A stretch of 64,000 nucleotides of DNA from Asterella californica (Eukaryota; Streptophyta; Marchantiopsida; Marchantiales; Aytoniaceae), in the NCBI GenBank assembly GCA_036924285.1, contig JAYKYS010000065.1:1-64000 (forward strand), in the 5' to 3' direction. Shown one piece after another: positions 1-13,300 of the stretch. Numbering within the stretch: position 1 is the first letter of the stretch; every line of letters begins with the position of its first letter. The position numbers and the translations under genes are program-made. The notes under the pieces were generated by a model. It saw nothing but the letters and a program-made list of their open reading frames with translations, made no database searches and was not told where the DNA came from.

Positions 1-685
1 CCTAAACCCTAAACCCTAAAACCCTAAACCCTAAAACCCTAAACCCTAAACCCTAAACCCTAAACCCTAAACCCTAAACCCTAAACCCTAAACCCCTAAA
101 CCCTAAACCTAAACCCTAAACCCTAAACCCTAAACCCTAAACCCTAAACCCTAAAACCCTAAACCCTAAACCCTAAACCTAAACCCTAAACCCTAAACCC
201 TAAACCCTAAACCCTAAACCCTAAACCCTAAACCCTAAACCCTAAACCCTAAACCCTAAACCCTAAACCCTAAACCTAAACCCTAAACCCTAAACCCTAA
301 ACCCTAAACCCTAAACCCTAAACCCTAAACCCTAAACCCTAACCCTAAACCCTAAACCCTAAACCCTAAACCCTAAACCCTAAACCCTAAACCCTAAACC
401 CTAAACCCTAAACCCTAAACCCTAAACCCTAAACCCTAAACCCTAAACCCTAAACCCTAAACCCTAAACCCTAAACCCTAAACCCTAAACCTAAACCCTA
501 AACCCTAAACCCTAAACCCTAAACCCTAAACCCTAAACCCTAAACCCTAAACCCTAAACCCTAAACCCTAAACCCTAAACCCTAAACCCTAAACCCTAAA
601 CCCTAAACCCTAAACCCTAAACCCTAAACCCTAAACCCTAAATATAAACCCTAAACCCTAAACCCTAAACCCTAAACCCTAACCC
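1..685. repeat. Telomere, (CCCTAAA)n
   Basis: Almost uninterrupted CCCTAAA heptamers, the plant/green-algal telomere unit, on the + strand. This is the C-rich strand of a left chromosome end. Variant units are scattered through it: CCCTAAAA octamers near 14-45 and 150-160, CCTAAA hexamers (for example near 105, 175, 275 and 490), a CCCTAA unit near 340, and a degenerate TATAAACCCTAAA near 641. The tract decays at about 675-690 into CCCTAACCCAAATATATA. The assembly therefore reaches a true chromosome terminus. Confidence 0.98.
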
Positions 686-3600
686 AAATATATAGCACAT
701 TGTTTCTGCCAGCTCCGCATTACAAGTCTGCAGATTCATTCTGCCAGGTGACAAGCTTTGTTGTCATTATTGAGTTGGGTCTCACAATTCACAATTTGTG
801 CTCTGGTATGTCTGCACACCATCTGCAAACACCTGCACATGCTTGCAACATCACTCTTGCAAACTGCTCTTGCAAGATATGTGTACAGCTGTATTGAATG
901 TGTTTGTGGCTGATGCAGGTTGAGCATGACAACAGACAGACCTGCCAAGTTCAGCTTTCAGCTGCTGCAGCTCAGCACCCCTTCCCCAGTCACTGTGTTG
1001 CTGGCTTGGATGCCAGCATGCCCAATGTCGTGATTGTCAGCCTGGCAGTATGCTGCAGTGCCCTCAAGCTCTGCAGAGTGCTAGCTGCTGTTCTTCAGGG
1101 TCTGCTCCAGGCTCAGCAAGAACCAACCCACACTGCTGACTGGTCAGGACAAACAGCTGTTGGTTGCACTTGCTGGCTTGCACGCTAGCGTGCCCAATGT
1201 CATGATTGTCAGCTTGGCAGTATGCTGCAGTGCCCTCAAGCTCTGCAAAGTGCCAGCTGCTGTTCTCCGTGCCTTTGATGACATCAAATTGAGGCCAGTC
1301 AGCCATGTAGTGCTGCAACATGCCTTTAATGACATCAGATTGAGGCCGATCAGCCATGTAGTGTTGGAACTGCCTGAGCATGTTCTTGCAACACATACAC
1401 AGCCCAGCCCAAATCCTGTGCAGCTGCAGATGACCACTCCACTCCTAGTGACATTGCCTGAGTGTCCGCTGCCAGCAGATTCCAACAAGCTTGTTCAGGT
1501 CTGCTTGCCAAGCCCTAGCAGCATCTTGTTCCCAGAGCTGTGCTTGTACAACACATGGGAGAGTTTGAATCTTTCTCCACCAACCCCTTGCAGCTGAACA
1601 GGAAGGGTACAGCACACAGCATTAGGACATGGCAGAACACTCAGAAGCATGTCTATCTGTTTCTTGCACACTGTTGCCACTACCACCAAGTCTCACAGCC
1701 CACTCTGCAGCTTTTCCTCTCCATTCCGCTCATTGCTGAGTGTGTCAGCTTGCACATAGCAGCTGCCCACAGTCACCTGTACATCAGGAACTTCCTGAGC
1801 TGTGCTAAGCATGTGCTGAGGTGGTGGCAGTCAAAGCCTGGAGGTCAGCACCCCAGCTTTGTGCAGGGCCTGGAGAGGCTGCAGTCACTTGGACTTTCAG
1901 GTCACATTGCACTGCCCAGTCACGCACTGCACTGCTCACAGCAACATCCTGGCTTGAGACTGATGTAGCGCTACTCAACCACAATACACAATGGCAGGGT
2001 TGGTCTTGCTATGCTGCTGAGTCTGCCTTGTCATTCAAATAGTAGTAGTACTGTACTAGAGCTAGTAGTACTGTACTAGTCATCCATTTGTACAGACTTT
2101 GGCATGCAAATTGCAGGTGGCAGATCAGCTGCCCAGCCTTGGACTGATGAATCAGTTGCATGCTGATTCAGTTACACATGAAATATTTTACATGAATGAA
2201 TGTGGTTTTGAGAGATGAAATGAGTGCGGTTGACTGTGTGACCAGTTGCAGCAGTATGCTAGGGGAGGGGCATGACCATGTAGGGTAGCATACATGCAAC
2301 ATCATGCACGAAGCTTTGGGTGCCGATTTGGGGGTCGAGCTTTGCTGCTACGGGCCTGAAAATTCGCGGGGGCTTTCCCCTATTTTTGGAATGTGCTCAC
2401 GATTCTGAGCAGTTTGGGACTTGAATGGGCCGATTTGATGCAGTATTGTAGAAGTTATGGTCATTTGAAGGTTGGGGGGTGGTAGTGTGCTCGGGAAAAC
2501 GTTGTGTTGGCGCTGCCGCCGGGTGGCTGCAGTAGCTGTGGTCACCGTGGAATGTATTTAGGGCCAAACAGATCGTGAAACGGCCACACATGCGCCGAGC
2601 TACATGGCTGACAGTGGTACATGCATGCCTTGTAACGCCTTGTAACGCCAGTATCATGTTTGCAACTGCAGTTCTGCATCGTGCAAGAGCCTGCATGCAT
2701 TCATTCAACATGGAACAAGACAGATTCACCAGTCTTGGGCACACACTCAGAAAGCATTGCTTAAATAAATATGAGTACTGTCACAAGTGTTCTGAATTGG
2801 TATTTATCAAAGCATGCCAAACAGTCGGAACCCAACAGCAGAGCCTGGGGCAGCCGTGTTCGTTCAGCACTTGTTGCTCAGCACCCTTTGTGAAAGCAGC
2901 CTCTTGTCAAGTGAAGTCACTTTACAAGGAAGTGGCTGTACTGCTGTTTTAAATGAATGTGACTTGTCATGTGCATATACCCGTGGGGCACATTTCCCAG
3001 GATTCATGCACATCCGTTTCATGAAATCGGTTCAGGAGCCATGATGACACCTGACGACGTGGCTGCTGCTTGCAAAACAGAGTGCACCACCAGAACAATG
3101 TTGCAGCCCATCTGCGCCAAAAAGTTGAGAGCAAAGCCGCGCAATCAAGTGGGTGAAATCAGGTTTTCCTGTGAGGTGACTGCAGTCTAAAGACACCATT
3201 AGGAGGGGTGCAGGCCAGAACAGCATCAGTACAGGCTCACAACATGCCACTGGGTGTGCGGTGCAGCTGCAGAGTGTAGGAGCGGCACAGATTGACAGGT
3301 TCCTTTAGTAGCACGTGTTGAATAAACACATTTTGCTGGATGGGTGGCATCCCTTGCACAAAGCACTGCAGCAGCATGCACAGGCATGCACAGGCATGCA
3401 CATGCATTCACCAACATGCACCCAGCCTGCATCAGCCTTTTTCTGTGGCCACAGTCAGGGAAGGGCATGCTACCAAAGCCATGGCTGACTGGCCTGCCAC
3501 ACTGGACGCTTGAGGGCATACGGCTGGCGCCTGCTCAGGCTTCAGCCATTGTGCATGTTGCAGAGTCACGACAGCAGTTTCCGTGGCTTTCGCCGCAGCG

Positions 3601-6600
3601 AGCGGCTACCAGGCTGCTGCTCTTCGATCACATGGTGGTGGTCGGTGCAGACACGAATCAGCACAGGCACCCCCTGGGAGGACTGCAACAGTCGCATCAT
3701 CGACAGCTCACCTCCAGGTACGCCTGCCTCCACGGAACGAGAAGACAGCGTCTGCTGCTCGAGCCTGTACAAACCATAGTTGAACCTGCAGGCCTGCTGC
3801 TGGCAAGCATCCTGTCTGTGGACAGTGCTGCAGCAGGCCTCAGTACCATCACGGCATCTGCTGTGGGGCCATAGCCCAGGCGTTTGCGACCGTGCCAGCG
3901 CTGAGGGACCGTGGGCAGCAAGTAACAGTAATGTTAACAGTAGGTTAGTAATGGCAGGACAGGAATTGCCGCGCAGAAGAAGATCAACTGGACGCCCTTT
4001 GTCGTTGGCAACCTCAGCTGGCTTGCACTGATTTCGGTTGCGTTGCAGTGGCGACCTTGCCTTGGAAACTTGTTGGACAGCATTTTCTACCAAGCTTGTG
4101 TCGCCCAGAGCCAGGGTGGGCAGCTCACTGTGAGAGGCAGGCCTCAAACCTTGGCTTATTTTTAAAAACTTTGACAGCCCATCCACGCCGATAGAGGCCC
4201 TCCTCACGGTATGCTACCCTTACTCTTGTTTGAGACTAGCAGCTTCGTAAGCACACCTGAGCAAGGCACAGAAGGGCAGGTCGGCAACACGAAAGTGCAG
4301 GGCTGTTTGACTGACATCAGGTCGTCATCCTTTGCAGTCAGAGCCGGTGCATGGTGTCCGGCTGGTTCCAGAGCCTTCAGCATGCGTACTCGAGTTCATA
4401 GGTGTCTCCTGGCTACATTTCCTTGGTGCACGGGGCGGGCTGATTTGCCCAAGTTCCATCACCTGGCAATTTAGATCTATGTCACACCACCAAAGGTAGG
4501 CCTCACAGGGACACCTGCCCTTCTCTGTGCATGCTGCCAGTATCATTGGAGGGTCATGCCTGCTTTGCTGGGCTGGGCACTTCACTGCAGCACCAGCAAA
4601 GCCTTGCAGTAGATCTGGCTCTCGGAGGCAGTCCCATGCCTTGTGGCTCTGGGCTGGTCACAAGTCTTAGAATGCCTTGATTTGCTTGCATCTGCCTCTC
4701 TACATACATTACCCAGCTGCCTGAGCTTTGGCACCCTGAGTGCCCACAACCAATGTGAGTTTTGGCCTGTCATGTTGCTGCCTGTCTGGCTTCTTCTTTT
4801 TGCTTTCAAGATAGCTTGCTCACTCAGGATCCAAGGGCCCTGCTGCCTGGCTGACTTCTGCATGCAACTGTGCTGCCATCATTCTTCATCTGTGAAAAGT
4901 TTGGGTCTGTCAAGTTGAATCTTGTAGCTACAGATGCATGCCACCTCAGAAATAGCCTTTCTTCCTAAACCTAAAAAACTATATGAGGTGGACAGCTGGG
5001 GTATCCTTACCTAATCCTGGGCCTTGACTGATCATTGAATCGAAGCGCAGCTTACTAACGGCTTTTTTCTGCTGCATTGTCACCTCAACCTACCAGTCTT
5101 CATGATCTTCTGATCAACATATAACGAATATATGCTTCCTACCCATGCACCCTGCTGTTGGGGGGTGGACTTTTGAGCTTTGAGTCTTGAACTTCCTTTG
5201 TTACCATTTTTATAGGAAACCGATAGGAGGGCAGGGCAGTTCCCAGCTGTGGTCTCCATGAACACAGGGCTATTCTGAGCAAGGGAGTGCATCACTCAAG
5301 TGCTCTGGTCCTCTAGGGGGTCATTTCATTTCAGCAGCTCAAGCTGAGCTCAGAGCTTTGAGTTGAGGCTTGAGTCTCAAAAGCTTGGAGGGCCAAGGTT
5401 GGTCCGAGCTGCCCCCCAGACCCCGACATTGCTTTTTGACAACATTGACAACATGATGGCTGAAATTGCTTTTTGACCCCCCATCACCAAATATGTCTCA
5501 AGACAATTTTCGGAATGTGCACACTAGTGTATGAAAACGACATCATGGCCTGACCTTGTCAAACATGACCATATGCACGTTGACACTTGATTAGTTTCGA
5601 GACACATGTGCGTTACAAGCCAGCATGTTGCCATAATTACTGCGAATCTGAAAGTATGCACAAGCTTGACATCTCATCCTAAAAATACAAGTCATGCTCA
5701 TCTGCATGCATGCTCATTATAGGTCTCAGCCAAAAGCAGTCTTTCCTGCTGCCCCGAGCGCTGGCTGCTGCCCCAACTTACAATGATGTTGCATTCAGCA
5801 TGATGTCAAACACTCTGATACCATTAGGCTTGGGTCCATTCCGCTCCTCTTGCTCTTGCAAGCAAACTCCAGTGCACAGCAAACCTGTTTGCCATCTGAC
5901 GCCTAAGCCTTAAACCTCCCGCGCAAAACAGTTTGTGTGCACGCGCAGCCAGCTGCAGCTTTCAATTGTGCGAGTCTTGAGCTTGAACACATGACACATC
6001 CAAGGCAAAACATGGTTCTACGCGCGAGTCTTGAGCTGCATTGCCTGCTCAAGACCTTTTTTGCCACTCGTCCGAAACATGGCCAAGGAGTTCTCGGAGT
6101 GGCATGTTGAGTTGCAGCAGTGATACCATCTTACTGCTTTCCACAATGATAAATCCATCAACATTGTAGGCTAGCTTGCATTTGTGTCTTCAAAACACAT
6201 CCTGACTTGTGTTGCTTTTGAAAATCAACAAGATGCGGGCCAACAGGGCTGCACTGAGTCTAGGGAACTCTTAAGCACTGAGACCCGTTGGCCTTGGTGA
6301 GTGAATGCCAGCTTGCAGTGCAAGAGTGACATTCACATCAAAAGTGTGTTTACAGTAAGGGTACTGCTTCAGCAGAAACAGGAAAGTGAATGCTGTGCGC
6401 AATGCAAACGGCGGTGAGGCCAGCCAGTGTTAGCAGAGGAGCATGCGCGCATGCTGCAAGGCTCTGGACAAAGCAGGTGTGTGAAGCAAGAAAGCTGGTG
6501 TCAGCCCACAGTCAGGTTCAAGGCTGCCCAGCAGGCAAGATTCATAGGAAGCGATACCCTGAGAAGGTCAAACCTTCTGGCAAAACAGGCCAGCTTTCTT

Positions 6601-7316
6601 GCCTAGTATCTACATTTCTCAACAAAGCAGCAAGCAGGAAGCAGTAACTGTTCACACAAGGGGTAGAAAAGCTTGCTGCCTGGACAAGCTTGCCTCTGAC
6701 AGAGGTTGAGCCCGATCAGTCAGCAAACCTTTGTTCTCGGTGCAACCACTTGCAGAGGCTCACCTGGCATATTGCACTGCCTGTGCACAGAAAAATGCGA
6801 GAGTTTGGTCCCTAACTCCTAATGGACTTTGACTTCGACTGCTGACTGCGTCAGCCTTTTGCTAGTGATTTGTACTGCGCTTGGCTCGGAATTTGAATTT
6901 GGCTAGGGATTGCAGGAATCCCAACAGCTGGGGTTGCATACTTTGGTGTGCAATGCCTGATGGCATGATGACTGATGTCCAAGTGTCAATTGGGGATGCA
7001 CAACGATGGTCAAGGCCACAGAATTGCAAGTGAGTGTAAGCAGACTTATGATGCCAGCTGTAACCAACACTGGACCTGCGCACATTCTTCTGGTTTCGGA
7101 GTGTGCCTAACTGTAATCTGTGCGGTGCGGCTTTTCTCGGCTTGTGCAAGCTCTTCGACCCGCCTACACCATGGCAGGTATGATGGGGGCCGGAGATCCG
7201 GCTGCTGCTGGCAACCTTCTCCGCAGAGGACCCTAGCAGCACAGGTGGGGCTGTGTCAGCCGATGTTGCAGCTGCAGTTTTGTCGAGCTGCGACTGCGAG
7301 AGCCCCGTCAAGTGTT
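686..7316. other. Subtelomeric region without a supported gene
   Basis: ORFs here are short, overlap on both strands, and match nothing I recognise. The DNA has short direct duplications: about 85 bp near 1010-1095 repeated near 1180-1265, a 52-bp step near 1271/1323, and the motif TAGTAGTACTGTACTAG twice at 2043-2080. A CAGGCATGCA run lies at 3372-3402. The interval 5320-6100 holds repeated GAGTCTTGAGCT-like words. A minus-strand ORF at 3566-4207 has a hydrophobic stretch but no ATG at its start. I see no tRNA, rRNA or complete mobile element here. Confidence 0.6.
1010..1372. repeat. Two nested direct duplications
   Basis: The sequence CCCAATGTCGTGATTGTCAG begins near 1021. Its roughly 85-bp context is repeated with a few substitutions about 171 bp downstream. 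Inside the second copy's flank, a 50-bp unit containing GACATCAAATTGAGGCC (from about 1271) is repeated 52 bp later with about 85-90% identity. Both are head-to-tail, consistent with local tandem duplication in a subtelomere. Confidence 0.75.
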
Positions 7317-10300
7317 ATGCGATTTGTAGATGGTGTTGCAGGGTTGATGATTGACTTGTCGGCAGGGGACTTCGCAACAGCCCTGTCCTCCAAACTTTTG
7401 CAACAGTGGTCGCAGCCTGTTGGCGACGAGCATATGTCGGTGCCAGAATACTTTCAAGCAATTGAAAAGCATGCTGGACTGCAGCGGTCGGTTTCTGACA
7501 GCTGGCAGCAGCTGCAAATCGCTGTTGCAGCTTTTCTGACTTTCACCCAAGCCAACCTCACAGGGTAAGCACATGGTCAACAACAAGCCAATTACTTCAT
7601 AACCTGCTATATCCTGCAAATGAAAAGACCTGAAAGCATCTGTGCAGCTCCCAAATTAAATTCTGTCATATTCTGCAAGCCCTGCACTGCTCAGAATAAG
7701 GCAGAAACAGGCTGTTTGCTCTGAAGATTCAAACCTCCTGCTGATTGCAGGCCGCCACCTACATGTCCCAAGTGTCCGGCCATGTTGTTCTCACAGCAGC
7801 AAACAGCCGAGGGTGTCAATGACATGCATATGCCTGCAAGTGCATTGGGACATGACACAGCCAGCAAAGGGGACCAGTGGGCTGCACAACAGCTTGCTGT
7901 GGATGGTGAAGAGGTAGTGGGCAAAGTCCATTTACCTCAGTACCTCTTGCTATCACGGACCCTCCTCACCACCGGTCTAGGTAAGCACACTCAAATTTGC
8001 TGTGCCTCCTTTGTTTTTGGATCTGCTACTGTCTTGACTGCAAATTGCTGAACCTCTGAGAAAATTGCAGTGTGCAGCAGCCTTGTTGCATCAGACATGA
8101 TGCAAGATGCATGTCTGCACTCATGAGGTTGGCCTTTGTGTAACAATACATTCAAAACATTGCAGGCCTTTCATTGGCCACCAGCAGCACGATGATGATG
8201 GCGAGCCGACCAATAGCAGTGAAGCATGCGAAGCAAGTCCTGAGTGAGCTGCCCTCCTGGTCTTGGTGGACATCTCGGGTCCCTTGCTCGATGAATCAGA
8301 GATTACTTGCTAGGTCGGCTGCTAGCCTCCGATCTGCCCTCCTTGTGCTTATGCCCAAGGTGCGCTGCATCAGCCCTTCTGCCACGTGAGATGAAGTGGA
8401 CACTTCAAGCCAAGACAGGGTTTCCTTGTGCTAAGACAGGCTATATGAAACGCCAGTGAACGCTGATTGCATATGCCTGGTTTGACGTGCACTTGCCAGC
8501 TACATCTCTCTGCTATCTGGACTCAATCATTGACACAGACACACGCTTACATGAAATATGAAATGCAAGCTTGAGTAAATTGACCATCACAAATGTACTT
8601 GCGAACCACATACATGCATGAACACAAGTTGTTGTGCAGGTGTTGCAAACCTTTGGCAGCAGTTCTCAGCTGGATTTTGGTGGCTCCAAAGGTGCCTTGG
8701 CAGCTGCTGCAGAGCTGGAAGCTGCCCTTGTGGAGCATGTGTACAGCAGCCCTCAGACTGCCTTAGGGCACTTGCAAGCAGCTGGAAATGCCCTTGGCAT
8801 GCACACCAATGTGGAAGGTTGGCGAGCAGACCTCAAACAGCAACTTTGTTTGCCTTTCTTCTGGCAAACGGCAGCAGTGGCAGAAGGGAGTTTCATCTTT
8901 GCACGCCTGACTGTGAACAAGCTTGCAAACCAGGCAGTGCAAGATGTGGTACCAGCTGCCATCAACTACAGCAACACAAATTGTTTCCTTGTTGCAGGAG
9001 CAATGGGGACCCGCACCGTCCACCAAGTGGATCCCAAAGCACAACTCATTGTCTCGGTTTCTCAATCACATCACAAAAACGGCTACACTAGCGGTGAAGA
9101 CTCATCTGAGATAGACTCCATGAGTCTTGGCAGTCAAGTCGATTTGAGTGAGCTCAAGGGACTCACCACAGATTCAGATGTTTTGAGTGCGCCCAAGCTG
9201 GTGGCTGGGTCTGGGGCGGTGGTAGACCGGCCCCTGCGGAGTCTGGAGCAAGCTGTGCTGCTTGGCTGGGCTCAACAAGTGAAGAAGAGCACCTCAGCTG
9301 ATGAGCTTCAGGTAAGGGCAACTCAGGGCAATTCACAATTTCATTGTTGCAGCCTCAGCACTAATTGTGCTGTGACTTGTGCACCAGAGGCAGGCAATAG
9401 ACAGACATGACACTACTTTCAGCTCTCACCAAGTCGGTGTTTCTTTGTTTTCAGGATCAGCCAACTCATGTTGCTGCATGTTGCCCTTATCCCTTGCAAG
9501 CCTACACAATGCTGCAGCTCATATGTCAATACATGTTGTTTCAGCTGTGTGGGGAACATACGAGTAAGCTTACTTCATTCTTGGTCCTGCTAGTCACAAT
9601 GTCACATGTAACAATCAAGGGTTCAGTCATTTGTATCAATCAAGTTGGGGCGTGCTTTCAATGTCCCCCTGGTGGAAGCTGGCATGACATGTGATGCACG
9701 GCAGCTACATCAGATGCATGACAGATGCTTGGCAGATGCATGGCAGATGCATGCAGGCATGGCAGATGGCACCCTATGTGGAGGCGGTGCTGAGGCAGCA
9801 GCGCAGCCAGCCAGTCATCAGAGCAGCAGCAAAGCTGCTGCAGGCCCGCCATGAGCGCACACGCACACGCACCCTGGAAAGGTCCCTCATGCACTTGCAC
9901 CACCTGGCTGAGGCCGCAACCCAAACCCTGCCACCAGTCATGGCACGCTTCAGGTCAGCTTGCTTCTCCCGTCATGACGCTTCAAGCCATTTATTCCCAC
10001 CAATTTTGAAACAAAGCACCTGATCATGGCACACTCCATGCACTGTGTTCCCTGAACCATTACTCGTTACACGTGTCATGCAGTTTCATGCACCTAGTGG
10101 GTGCGCTGTGTTACTCGAATCAACCTGCATCCATCAGTCGTGACACAACTCACAACATCTTGGTTTCACCGTATGTGGCGTACTGGAATGTACTGTATGG
10201 CAAGGTGCCTTGATTCCAGTAGGCAACCAAGGCACGTAAGAGCATTTTTCAGCATACAAGGCACTTGTGTATCAATTCGCAAGCAGACCACTCAGCTTGT

Positions 10301-13300
10301 TATGTCTCATGTCCAGCATTCCATCTGCAGTGACAAAGGAGCCAATGGGGGTTACTTTTACCTAACAGGATATGCACATTTCATAACTTGGTTTACATGT
10401 GGTATCACGCCACCTGTGACTGCCTACAAGCAATACATTGCAGCAGAAAGCCAGAGCGAGCAGTGTGGAACCCACAGGGGCTGCACATATTTGAGCTGAC
10501 CTTTTGCAGAGTGCACAAACATGACATCTTTGTATACGGTTTGTCCAGCTGTTCTTGTCAAAGTGCAGGCATGCCTTTGGAGTGCTGTTCCCCCTCAGAG
10601 CATCACTTAAAAAAGAACTGGGGGAGCAGCTCTTGAGTACAGGGCTGGTGGGGGCTGCCATGGGGGTCTTTGAGGAGGAAGAATTGTGGGACTCACTCAT
10701 CATCTGTTACCGACTGCTGCAGAAGCTTCCACAGGCTCAAGAGCTGGTCCAAACAAGACTGCAGGTGTCACACCTGTCAGACTGTCCACCTGGTGTTTTG
10801 CAAGCTGCTGCTCTAATGTTCAAGCCTCTCACTACCCACCCTTGTTCTGCTTTGTTTGTCGTCTTTTTTGGTGTCAAGCTTGTGCTGGTGTCAGCACATC
10901 TATCAAACGGGCCACAACAGCTGAGCACATCAAGGGGCATGCATTACTGAACATCACATAAAGCCCCCTCCTGCCCCCCTCTTCTAAAACCCCTGCCCTT
11001 CCCTAGCTTGGCATGTCATCGACTGCCTGTGCTGTGACAGGTGACTCCTGATGATGCATCACTGCTGTGTGCCCTGGGGGACATCACACTGCAAGATAAG
11101 CACTACCATCAGGCTTGGGAAGTTTCCAAAGGCCGAAGCACCAGAGCGCAAAGATCACTTGCACGCTCAGCACAGAGGCAGCAGCAGTGGGACAAGGTAT
11201 GTGGTAGAAGGCCCCATATGCTTGTTGTTGCTTAAGGACAGCAACCCCGGGCTGCTTCTGGCTACAGAGGCTCTAGTTATGACGTCCAACATCATAGATT
11301 TTTAGTTTTTCTGGTTATCTTCTAAGGAGTATGGTGTGAGCTTGATGGCTGCACTGTCATTTAAAATTTATTTCACATGTGATTTGTCTGTGGTCATGTA
11401 GACTAAGTCCCTGACAGGCAGGAAGTATTGCTGCAATGTGCCCTGCCTGCATCATGTAATCCATCAAGCAAAATCATACATCAGTAACAAAGACTCAAGA
11501 CAGCAATCCTGGAAATGGGTTACATGGTGCTTGAATGTGAAACTTGGAAGCCTGTTGCAGAACATGGAAGTGCTGCATGAAGCATATCATCATGTTCTGT
11601 GGAGTTTGTAGACTGCTCTGACTGCATCCATAGTGCAGAAGGTTCAGCTGTGAGAATCTAGGGTTTACATGTGTCCATGTGTTTGCAGGCTGCAGGGCAT
11701 TGGGAGAAGGCCCTAGGTCTGAACCCCCTCTTCCCACAGGGCTGGTTTGCGCTGGGCTACTGCTGCCTCAAAACCAAACATCAGGAGAGAGCCCTTCAGG
11801 TAATTACTGTGGTCAATGTCTGTGCTGGACTTGCACCGCACTCACTGCGTAGCAGTTACCATCACTCTGGGCTGCCCCTTGCTGCTGTAGTACACTGAAG
11901 GCCAATTGTTGTGCACTGCTGTCTGTTTGCAGCACGCATCTCAACCTTTTGCTCACTCTGACACAATACTGCAAACTGTGGATCTGATTCCATCAACCAG
12001 GGATAGAATTTGCTTCAATATACTGAAGTAAAGCTGCACATGTTGTTATGGAGCACCAATTCAATAGTGCGTTTGTGTCAACACTCTCTACTCAGCATAG
12101 GCAAAGAGAAATATGTATCTAGATCTTTTGTTGGGAATATAACTGCATTTGCTGCTGGACTCCCAGCTTGCATCTTCCTTTGCGTTGAGGCGCTGATGGT
12201 TATTTGCTGCAAACTTCACAAAAGGTGCAACAGCAGCAGTGGCCCAAAAAACATTGCTTGCAAGCTGTGGTGGTCCCTAAATTGTGCAGAAGCAGCACTT
12301 TGATGTCCTGTTAGTCTCACTGCTACAAGAAATCAGCAGGAACATGACAAACACAAAGCCTGAAGACACACTGACATTGCTGCAGATCATTAGTTATCCT
12401 CATCATGCTTTACATTGACAGACTCGCAAGCGCATTGTGTATTCTCTCCTGTCCAGTCACACCTTCATCCACTCTGCTGCCGGCCTTGGATGCCGGCACT
12501 GATGTACGTCATCTACAGCTGCTCACGCTCATTTAAATTCAATCACCGGGAGTCATAGGGAAGACGTGTATTAATGGTGCAGGCCTTCACCCGGTGTGCT
12601 CACCAGGAGCCCGATAACGGCGAGGCCTGGAACAACATTGCTGCCATTCACCTGCAGCTGCAGCAACCCGCTCAAGCCTTCTCGGCGCTCAGTGAGGCAG
12701 TCAAGTACAATCGTGACAGCTGGCAGACCTGGTCCAACTATGGCCAGGCTGCTGCCCAGACTGGCAATGGCCTGCCCGCTGCCAGAGCTGTGCAGAAGGC
12801 AAGCACCCCCTTGTTAGCGCCCTTCACATATCCCTTGTCAAAGCCTGCTGCTAGACCTGTGCAAATGACCGGCACCTGCCATGCTCTCGGCTCATGTTGC
12901 TCATCAAGAGTCACCACCTTCTGCTGCAGCTGGGCAAGGGCTGATCACCTGCTGTTTCATTGCCCTGGCATTGCCCTTCTAGTTTGCTGGGGGTCCTGCT
13001 TCCACAGTTGCCTGTTTGTGCTGCACCCTACACCTTGTCTGGCAAATGCCTGCTGCCAGAATTATCCGGTACTGGTCTCACAATGCTGACCATGAGGTAA
13101 GATAGATGAGCAATCAAGAATGATGGCAGCGAGCATGGGAAGCAGGTATGTAAGCAACCGAGGCCAAGACCTAAAGTTTTGAGCCATCAGTCAGGGAAAC
13201 AGACTACATCAGAGGCACCTAAGTGGTGCTGGTGTTGACTGTGGAGCGTTAGGTGGAGGAGGTGCTTGCAGTCTTTGTCGAAGATCACCCCACCTTTCCA

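Noticed and set aside
700..2042. Several 65-145 codon ORFs just inside the telomere
   Set aside because: They overlap on both strands, run through the direct duplications and have low-complexity Cys/His/Leu composition. No conserved motif.
3566..4207. 213-codon minus-strand ORF with a hydrophobic LLLTLLLLAAHGPSALA segment resembling a lumen-targeting signal
   Set aside because: The frame starts at GTG, has no early ATG, and nothing after the hydrophobic part is recognisable. The overlapping frames are equally open, so chance is likely.
9452..9567. Possible extra TTC27 exon after a TTTTCAG acceptor at 9453
   Set aside because: Joining exon 5 (…SADELQ) directly to exon 6 (AWQMAPYVEAV) reproduces the family sequence; the segment adds nothing conserved.
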